Assembly (NCBI RefSeq): GCF_000003815.2
Contig: NC_049989.1
Location: 2,159,644 to 2,223,643, forward strand
DNA length: 64,000 bases
Origin: Branchiostoma floridae
Lineage: Eukaryota; Chordata; Leptocardii; Amphioxiformes; Branchiostomatidae
Direction: 5' to 3'
Under the pieces are notes generated by a model. That model did no database searches. It worked only from the letters and a program-made list of their open reading frames with translations, and had not been told where the DNA came from. This document shows positions 56,601-64,000 of this stretch, in pieces. Positions within the stretch are counted from its first letter, which is position 1. Every line of letters begins with the position of its first letter. A program made the position numbers and the translations under genes.

Positions 56601-57200
56601 AACTGATGGCACGCGAGGGGTAGGGAGGAATATTTCACACCTATTGTCCGTCGATTACTGACTGTTAGGTAACGGCAATGCATTACAAAGCACATATTTT
56701 TGTGAGCTGGCCCCTTCAAATGCTGGTTATATGTATATAATGTAGCATAGAAGGGCGGGCTGAAGAATCAACAGACAACACAACTTGCAATTGAGTACAT
56801 AACGGATCTTATTTTCGTGAATACAACCTCCTTGACATAACGAAGCATATGCTGCGAGACATATCGCTGTGTAGTGTAACTTTGTGTAGTGTGCAACACG
56901 CGTCACTGTTCTCAACTGAGTATAAAGGTCTACGTCCGAGACGCTATCTAGCTGTTAGGTGAGTCTGACTGTCCTAGAAAATGCGTGCGATGTCTTCTCT
57001 TGCCGGTAGTCAGTGATTTCGCGATTCGCGATTTTTAACATGGGCTCCGTTTCAGTCTCTTTCAGGCGCTGATTCGCGAACCACGAAAAAAACAGCACCG
57101 TTAGTAGAATGCAACGGAGGCTAACATTAGTAAGAATAGTAGTAACATGGGCTATAGTGGGAAACGGAGTTTCCGTGTGTGCCACAAGACCCTCCTTCCC
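56601..57200. other. Non-coding DNA after the LINE
   Basis: Nothing gene-like. At 57018-57090 (gattcgcgatttttaacatg, then aggcgctgattcgcgaa) and 57385-57450 are single arms related to the GCTAGCCTCC MITE family. Confidence 0.45.
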
Positions 57201-57217
57201 CACTTTAGAACCTTTAT

Positions 57218-57375
57218 AATCTCCAAGTAGATCCTATAGCAACGGTAGCATAAGATGAAGCCGGCCTAGTAGTTTCTATACTTCCGGAGAATACACACTC
57301 CAATCCTGACTTCACTCCTCTGCCAGCATTTGATACTATCTCTAATATGCCACCGTAGGATCTGCTTGGAGATTA
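57218..57375. mobile_element. 158 bp MITE, TAATCTCCAAGCAGATCC family
   Basis: Left taatctccaagtagatccta and right taggatctgcttggagatta are inverted with one mismatch. Sister copies are at 57754-57932 and 63575-63681. Confidence 0.9.
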
Positions 57376-57753
57376 AACCTTTGCCCATGTTGAAAATCGC
57401 GAATAAGCGCTCCCCAAAACCGCTGATAAAGCGCTCCAGAAATCTGCGAAGGAAGCCAGAAAAGAGCAGTGATAGCCCGCCAAGCCTCATGCAGACCCTC
57501 CTTCCTCCCTGCCGTTCGTCCTTCAGCAAACTGAAGTACGTAAACATCCCGTGGGCGTCGCTTCGTTTGTATTATTGGTGTGAAATTGCATCGTTAGAAC
57601 CTGTCAAGTCAATGTATCTGGTATATATCAGGCGTTAGACAGGGAGTCGGGACTAACAGAGATAGGTACATTATCGTCGCTAATAAGGAGTAACGATAGC
57701 CGTTAACGTTGTTATCTTCGGTCCACTTCAAGATACGCGGAGAGCGGGAAATG

Positions 57754-57932
57754 TAATCTCCAAGCAGATCCTACGGTGCCATAAGATAGTTTCAAAGCTG
57801 GCCAAGGAGTATAGCCGACCAAAGGGAGTCAGACGGGCATCGGTAGCATTCACACTCCTAGGCCGGCTTCACTCCTCTGGCCACCTTTTGATACTAGTAT
57901 GTTATGCTACCGTAGGATCTGCTTGGAGATTA
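57754..57932. mobile_element. 179 bp MITE, TAATCTCCAAGCAGATCC family
   Basis: Left taatctccaagcagatccta and right taggatctgcttggagatta are exact complements over 20 bases. The inner arms (cggtgccataa; ttatgctaccg) match less well. Confidence 0.92.
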
Positions 57933-58013
57933 GCAGGAAGGGAGAAGACAGCGAGGGATGGGCACCTCAGGTTTACGGTCTGAGTAGAACAGGTTAGGTA
58001 TGGGCCAATTCAA

Positions 58014-58152
58014 TAGCCTGGTATCCATCCACTAATCCAGATGTATTATAGCTCCCGAGTCTCTTCTGTCCTCTCTGTAAATACGTACGTCTGTAATACA
58101 GGAAAGACTCGAGAGCTATGATACGGCCACGGCTAGGCTAGATACCAGGCTA
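58014..58152. mobile_element. 139 bp foldback MITE
   Basis: Ends tagcctggtatcc and ctagataccaggcta, with inner arms tatagctcccgagtctc and gactcgagagctatga, form a long imperfect hairpin. Confidence 0.8.
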
Positions 58153-58200
58153 CTAACTCGTGAAAAACACAAGATTGTTGTAAAAGGGGAAGTTCGAGGC

Positions 58201-58286
58201 CTACCTGGTAGTTTATCCATTTTTCGGCGAAATCAAATCCCCTGAGGGGATTAAATTTCGCAGAAAATGGATAAACTACCAGGTAG
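58201..58286. repeat. 86 bp near-perfect hairpin
   Basis: ctacctggtagtttatccat at 58201 is matched by atggataaactaccaggtag ending at 58286. The arms pair almost without break (about 40 bases each) around the apex cccctgagggg. Probably a very short MITE. Confidence 0.9.
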
Positions 58287-58499
58287 AGTTTACTGTACAT
58301 GTACAATGTAAAAGGGTAAAGAATCCTGAGGAATTAGAGGACACTATAAGTATCTCCCGTAGGTCCAAGTTTGTTACCCAGTGCACATAGGAGGGATTTT
58401 CCACATCAGCTTGGGGATACAAAGCGTGGCAGTGCGAGGAAACTCTCACAACGCGTTTATCGATGTTCTGGCTGAATTGCCGTCTCGCTGGTTTACACA
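58287..58499 (-). CDS. Possible second exon of a secreted-peptide gene (very tentative)
   Basis: On the minus strand an open segment begins after gtgtaaaccag at about 58489, in the phase needed by the candidate exon at 59492-59642. It encodes RRQFSQNIDKR followed by a polar stretch; the RR and KR pairs would be prohormone cleavage sites. The frame ends at 58276, inside the hairpin MITE. No conserved family is recognised, the acceptor is mediocre, and the segment may be repeat-derived. Confidence 0.2.
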
Positions 58500-59041
58500 A
58501 CAGTTAGCATTCGGGGGATGCCTTGAAGGCATCAGGCTGCACACAACGTGACACTTTCACCTACATTAGTTGGCGGGCTATTTCAGGAAAAATACTTTCA
58601 GTTTCACCTTTTCTGTGTGGAACAGAAGTTCCGCCCACTCGCATGGACCCGTCGTGACTACTCTGGGTCTACCCAGGGAATACTAATCACGTCGTGTGTA
58701 CTTGACACTTGACACTCTGATTTCTTTGAAATGGCTTAATGCTTCCGGGTATTCCCAGGGCAAGGTTTACGGTGCAAGAGCGGGAATTCACAACGCTCGA
58801 TCGGGGAATTGGGCATAGCGGCAAGAAGTGTTGTAATGTTGATGGTATTTTCAGATACAGCATTCTGCCGTACACTGTCAGTTACGGGATAGTAAAGGTT
58901 ATTCTTGACAGTACGATCAGGCGGCTTTTCCTAGGAAAAGAATAATCGATGGTTGCTACGTAACATATTTTGTTATGACTGACTAGCGTTTCACACAGGT
59001 GCCTAGGGCCTAAGTGATAATGTCAACGTTCATACGTTGCA
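58500..59041. other. Non-coding, nothing recognised
   Basis: Short open frames on both strands without domains. Confidence 0.4.
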
Positions 59042-59322
59042 AGCTAGCCTCCTTTGCAGGCCCTATAGGAGTACTGGTGTTTATCGATTTTTGGGGGGAA
59101 GGGCGCTGATTTGCGATTTTCAACGTCAGGCCAGGGTCTCTAGTGCAGTGTAGTGGGGATCAGGTTTTGATCATTCGACATCCCGAAAGACAGCATTGGA
59201 GCGCGCAAGCCGATCTCTCAGGTCTTAGTGGTCCTCGACTGATGTTGAAAATTCGACTGAAACCAGCGCGCCCTTCAAATAAAGGCCAGCGCTCCTAGAA
59301 GACCTGCCGGAAGGCAGGCTAG
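59042..59322. mobile_element. MITE, GCTAGCCTCC family
   Basis: Left agctagcctcctttgcagg with gcgctgatttgcgattttca; right (inverted) tgaaaattcgactgaaacca with aaggcaggctag. More diverged than the copy at 61541. Confidence 0.75.
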
Positions 59323-59491
59323 TTCCACGCACCGGTAAATTATACAGTCAAACCTGCCCGAGCGACCACCTCTTCCCTATTACATGCACGAACTACAAAC
59401 TACAACTGTGTTGTGGATATGTGAGTGGCGATATAAACCACTGTATTATAACGCAAAATATGGCATCAGATGCTTCCGGAGCCCCACTCAC

Positions 59492-59642
59492 CTTGATCTG
59501 TAGGCGGGTCGTGTAGCGGCGAGTCGTCGGGCTGGCCGCTGGGGAGACCCGGACACGTGACGAGGAGGATCCACCACCACACCAATGAGGAACACACAGC
59601 CGTGGTCTGCATAGCGTAAATCGTCCTTCTGCTCTTGAGCAT
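59492..59642 (-). CDS. Candidate first exon encoding a signal peptide
   Basis: From ATG at 59642 (minus) the frame reads fifty codons to a consensus donor CAAG|GTGAGT, phase 1. It contains a classical signal peptide: a basic start MLKSRR (or inner MQTTAV), the hydrophobic core SSLVWWWILLVTC and a small-residue cleavage region GLPSG. Then comes an acidic, Pro-rich segment. A secreted or membrane protein would fit. No family is recognised and the following exons are not certain. It lies where a BRIP1 intron is expected, so it would be a nested gene on the same strand unless BRIP1 is interrupted. Confidence 0.45.
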
Positions 59643-59649
59643 GCCTCGT

Positions 59650-60930
59650 CCGTCTGTTTCACCGCTAGCTCTCGCGGCACCTGTCAGAAAGCAGCGCCTT
59701 AAATAAGGATGAAGTCAGCGAGGGGTCCTGTGAAGAATTCCGGGGGAGGAGGGTGCAATACAAAGAAGCAGGCCAGGTACGAGTTGTCCCTGCCCGCTCT
59801 AGGCACAGGCACTGCCGCTGTATCCAGGCTTGGCAGGTGGCACGGGGAGAAAAAGCGACCTTCTGTGCTGGTCCAACTGGCCTGGCACTCCATTAAAGGA
59901 TAACTGAGGTTTGAGTTCATAAAGTTAAAATCTAAACTGCCAACAATTACACACGCTTGAAGGCGCTGTCACTTCAATTATTTTCAATGGGTAACTGGAG
60001 TTGTGGTGGGTGTATTTGTCTGACCCGAAATGTAACCTCTGTTGTACCCATGCACCTTCATTCAACCTGCAATATAAGCGGCAAGTGACTTGATAAAGAA
60101 CAGATGGGAACAGTACAGACATGTGACAGGTAAGTTCTGCAGGACTTGGTTGGAGATGTGAGGCCTGCAGGGACGTGACGGCAGCCTATATCCTCTAACC
60201 AAGTAGACGTGCCGAGGGTTAGAGTATGGTGAACCATAAGTAACTGTAAACAGGCGTGGCTGTGATTATCCACAAACAACGTTAACTTCCTTGTCTGAAT
60301 TATTTGTGCGTGACTTAAGCATGGATTGCATGAGACACAAAAGGATGGATTTCAGCGGGGCAACTTCGGAAGGTGTATGAACTGAAAGAAGCAGTGCACT
60401 GTACAGTGTCATATTTAAACACTGCTGATTTGGTGCGTGGTTGAGAAATCTTTCGGGAATTATCAAATTTTCGTAACACGAGCATATCAACCTTTAGAAT
60501 TGGAATCTGGGAAGACGATAATTGGTATTGGGTAACATCTAGTGCATTGACCCGGAAACACCTGCCGAAATACAAGAACCCACAGACTCCCGGTCACAGC
60601 GGTAGTTTCGCGACTCGGTTTTTAGGTAGATTAGAGGTCAGCATGAAAGTGGCGCGCAGTTAGACAGATTTCTCTGGTTGTCTGCCAGATAAAGAAAATA
60701 TAAGTGCCATTGTCCTATACGTCCCAGATTATCATGATTCTGAAAAAAAGTGTTTTACTGACTTCAAGTAAAGCTTCACGGCGGTAGTTGACCTTGTCCA
60801 GGATGTCATTATAACATGACCTTGTCCCGGATGTCCACGATGAGTTCGCTAGATACCCGCCGATCTTATAGGTGTGCATTCAAACCCACACAGGAAAAGA
60901 GAAATGGGTGTTGCATTTATGGCGGAGGCG
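59650..60930. other. Non-coding, nothing recognised
   Basis: Possible promoter side of the signal-peptide exon. No TATA box or clear CpG block was identified with confidence. Short frames have no domain. Confidence 0.4.
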
Positions 60931-60931
60931 C

Positions 60932-61055
60932 CTCTCTCTCTTTCTCTTTCTCTCTCTCTCTCTCTTTCTTTCTCTCCATCTTTCTCCCTCACCCTCCCTC
61001 TTTCTCTCTCTCCCCTCTCTCTTCCTCCTTCTCTCTCCCCCTATCTCTATCTCTT
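60932..61055. repeat. TC-rich microsatellite
   Basis: Imperfect (CT)n with tttct and ccct interruptions. The overlapping Ser/Leu-rich frames are artefacts of it. Confidence 0.9.
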
Positions 61056-61540
61056 TATTTCTACTACCGGTCGCCAACTCACATTGCTCAGACAAGGAAT
61101 ATCATATCTTGCCTTTATAACGTAAATCATTTCATTGGTAACAAGGATGTAATGTCAAGGCCCTTTTCCGAATATGGTGTTGTTTAGAAGACGGTCGAGT
61201 GTTGAGCCAAGGCCTCTCAGTGGGGAGAGATCCCCGAGGATTGGAAATCTCCTTAGAATGTTCTGTCTCCACGACCTTTAAGTGTTTCATGTTTATAATG
61301 ATCTGTCGGGAAGTACATTATACAGAACAGTACTAGTGTCCTCTTACATTTTGCACATTTCTGAGTATCATACAGTAGGGATTGTGATCTTGGAATGTAG
61401 GATGGGGAAGATCGCTTGTCCGCCCACAAGTTTCATGCAAACATTTGTTATAACTACGTAAATGTTAGGGCTTGCTTATTGATACAGCTTATCAACACGT
61501 CCGTTTTTTTCTTCTTCTGCTTAATAGATCAGCGTACAAA

Positions 61541-61788
61541 GCTTCCTTGTAGCCTCCTTCGCAGACTTTCGGTGCGGCGGTGTTTAGTTTTATTGGGAGA
61601 GCTGGTTCGCAATTTTCGCTATATCCCGGTCGACTTCCATGCCCTGCATATTTGTACTTTTGTCGCGTCACTAAAGATTTCTATAATAACTTTTATAGAG
61701 AACCGTAGCCCATTTTGAATATCACGAATCAGCGCCCCCCAAGCAATAAACACCACCGCTCCAAACGTCTGTGAAGGAGGCTAGCTTC
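61541..61788. mobile_element. 248 bp MITE, GCTAGCCTCC family
   Basis: The left arm gtagcctccttcgcagactt with gcggcggtgttta is inverted in the right arm (aaacaccaccgctcc, aacgtctgtgaaggaggcta). No coding. Confidence 0.85.
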
Positions 61789-62510
61789 CGTGGGTACCAG
61801 TTTCCTTGATGTACCCGTGACTACGGTTAGATAACCATTACGTAATTCCCATTGGAATTCCACCTTGACGAAACCTTGACGAAAACATTCACCTTGCGGG
61901 TAATGTATGCCTGCATGGTGCCGTTAACCACCTACTGTGATAACAGGTCTGCTTCCAGTAACGAGGATGACCCTGTCTCCTCACCGTCATGACTCTGACC
62001 TCACAACACGGAGAGGTCAAAGACCTGAGACTCCAGCTGACTGACTACGGTTACGTAACTGGGAAGAACCGACCCCGACTGTCAATTACTATTAGCAGTT
62101 CAACTGATGATAGGATGGCAATGAGCAATGAGTGGTTTTACTGCAGGTGAAATATGTGTATATGTGTAAGGACGACTGAGAACGGAGGTTAAAGAATCTC
62201 ATTCAGTCATAATCTAGCGTTCTAGCCTGGGTACCAACCTATGTCTACCGGGGCTCCTTACACTCGCTATAATAATTTTTATACTAGCGTTCCAAATCGA
62301 TGTACAAATCAAATACGACACAGCATAGTTATTCTACTACATTGTATACAGGTACTGTTACTACTGCCTGCATAGACCTGTGTCTTAAGATAACCAATCA
62401 TTTTGAGTCATCGGCCGTCGGAAGGCTTCTTCGTAAGCTATTGATGGTCAGGCACCTGGTATATTGCCAATGTTAAACGCGTATCCATGGATGAAGCACG
62501 TTAGTCTTAC
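61789..62510. other. Non-coding, nothing recognised
   Basis: No exon-like structure seen. Confidence 0.4.
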
Positions 62511-62645
62511 CTTTCTTGGGACGTCGGTGGAAAAGAATGAAACTTCACCGTTCTTCGGAATGTTGGCGGAATCATGATTCGCAGTGAGGGTGAACTCCCC
62601 TACTGTGATGTCCCAAGGTCTTAAATTGATAAACACCGCTGCCAC
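62511..62645 (-). CDS. Weak candidate first exon, unknown protein
   Basis: On the minus strand ATG 62645 opens 45 codons (MAAVFINLRPWDITVGEF...) and ends at a good donor AAAG|GTAAGA in phase 0. No domain, signal peptide or similarity to FANCJ's N-terminus is apparent. It may be chance. Confidence 0.2.
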
Positions 62646-63574
62646 CGATCAATCTAATCCGCCTAAAAATGAATTGTACACAAGTACTCCTTGTTACCAA
62701 CTGTCTGCGTTGTGAATATTAGAACAATGCCGATGGCTTTGTCGCGCTTTTGACTTTGACTTTGAGGGACCTAACGTTACCTGAATAACGAACGTGAATC
62801 AGCTCGCACAGTTTATGAACTGCATCCCGTTTTGGAACGTCTTTCAGAAATGCGAATATTCATGTGGCAAGATGAAGGCTTTTGGTTGCCTTCATTCACA
62901 ACGTTCGGATGGAGAAATTTTGACTTTATAACTGTATACAGTGACAGAAATACCTCAGCTCAATCTACAAGTGGCTACAGTTTGTACGTTTACACGTCTA
63001 TCTGATGTACTGATAGCCGGATTCATTGCTGTCCTTGCACCTGTTACAAAAACATGGCTCACTGTATAAGGGAAGCCACGAAGTCGGCACTGGCAAAGAA
63101 ACTTTCCTTTCACCTAATCCTTTCTGTAATACTAGTAATCAAGCTTTCGTCTGAAATCTTTTTGCGTCAGGTGGGATCGATGATCGGAAATTTATGTTCC
63201 AGCTAAACACACGCTTGAGTGGCCAATCAATTTTTTAGACCATAGTAATGCAGGGACGAGGCCTTAGTGGCCCAAATGGACCCTCTCACACATGCGACCT
63301 AGCGGTTCCTGCTAGACTGCAGGTGAACGTCTGGAATATCTATTTATCTATTTGGGCTGTTCAACACTCACACAAACAGGGCTGCCCAACTTGCCGGTGG
63401 CTATTACAAAGAGCTAGCTAGCCCTGCTGACAATACATGAAAAAAATAGCAATCAATAACAATATTCTAAGCACATGTACATAAAACTTTATTGTATCTA
63501 AACGTATAGCTTACAAATCCATGCCACTGGGATTGTTAGATCAGGATGGAGAGTAAGTAGTTGTACCGTGACTC
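62646..63574. other. Non-coding, nothing recognised
   Basis: AT-rich DNA without recognisable genes or repeats. Confidence 0.4.
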
Positions 63575-63681
63575 TAATCTCCAAGCAGATTCCTCCGGTG
63601 GCATAAAACAGTAACATACTAGTAAGCTGGGGAAGGACTTAAGCCGGCAGAGGGGTAAAATTTGCCACCGCTTGGAGATTA
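63575..63681. mobile_element. 107 bp MITE, TAATCTCCAAGCAGATCC family, internally deleted
   Basis: Left taatctccaagcagattcct; right gccaccgcttggagatta. The interior is shorter than in the two 57 kb copies. Confidence 0.85.
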
Positions 63682-64000
63682 CCGAGACTCTGCCAAATAT
63701 TAAAGGTCTACTACGCAACTATTTGCGCTCAAATTTGAAATATTCTAGAACTAAGAAATCTCAGATTTACTACTACTTTTTGATACTTTTTGACACTTTT
63801 GTGTCATTATATAACGTACCATGAAGGGCAACCAAAACTCACGACCAAAATCAAATGCATAGCAAGAAAAGTGTTTTCTGACCAGTCAATTATAGCCAGA
63901 TCAGAAGCAGGTAACAACAAGAAAGATGAGGCCATTGGTGGTTTCTAAGTTCTGGTGTCCAAGCCAATTGCAGTCTGTCATCATCTAGCGATAGCTTGCT

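Noticed and set aside
60872-61187. Ser/Leu-rich frames in three phases
   Set aside because: Products of a TC microsatellite.
62511-62645. FANCJ first exon
   Set aside because: The peptide lacks the conserved FANCJ start region and any helicase motif; kept only as a weak unknown exon candidate.

Overview
This is a eukaryotic, animal genomic window, most likely from a cephalochordate (amphioxus, Branchiostoma). The coding parts are small exons with GT-AG introns. One gene is a pre-duplication Tbx4/5-type T-box gene; its neighbour is a BRIP1/FANCJ helicase. The rest is packed with short terminal-inverted-repeat elements, tRNA-derived SINE pieces, tandem repeats and LINE relics. The genus is inferred from gene content and repeat style, not from a database match.

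Layout. 1-14.7 kb: no gene recognised. It holds a 1.25 kb foldback DNA element (2490-3738), several tandem arrays (5.2-6.1, 7.0-7.4, 11.2-11.6, 11.9-12.3 kb) and dispersed repeats. It may carry upstream regulatory DNA of the T-box gene. 14.97-39.85 kb (+): a complete eight-exon Tbx4/5 coding sequence of 464 codons plus stop, with all exon phases consistent. Its two long introns (2 and 5) hold most of the mobile elements. 39.85-41.26 kb: a short intergenic region between two converging genes. 41.27-49.67 kb (-): the last twelve coding exons (829 codons plus stop) of BRIP1/FANCJ. They cover helicase motifs V and VI, a long disordered tail and a cysteine-containing C-terminal module. The N-terminal helicase exons are not in the window. 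50.15-56.6 kb (+): an almost intact L1/Tx1-type LINE with ORF1, ORF2 and a poly(A) tail, lying antisense in a BRIP1 intron. 56.6-64 kb: many MITEs, a near-perfect hairpin, and a minus-strand exon candidate that encodes a signal peptide.

Tbx4/5 is a T-box transcription factor; FANCJ is a DNA-repair helicase. There is no sign that they share a pathway. Their interest lies in gene order: from established knowledge of the human genome, TBX4 and BRIP1 also converge on chromosome 17q23, so the window appears to preserve an ancestral chordate neighbourhood. Exon boundaries were worked out by hand from splice signals, reading phase and family similarity. Transcript ends and 5' untranslated exons are not determined.
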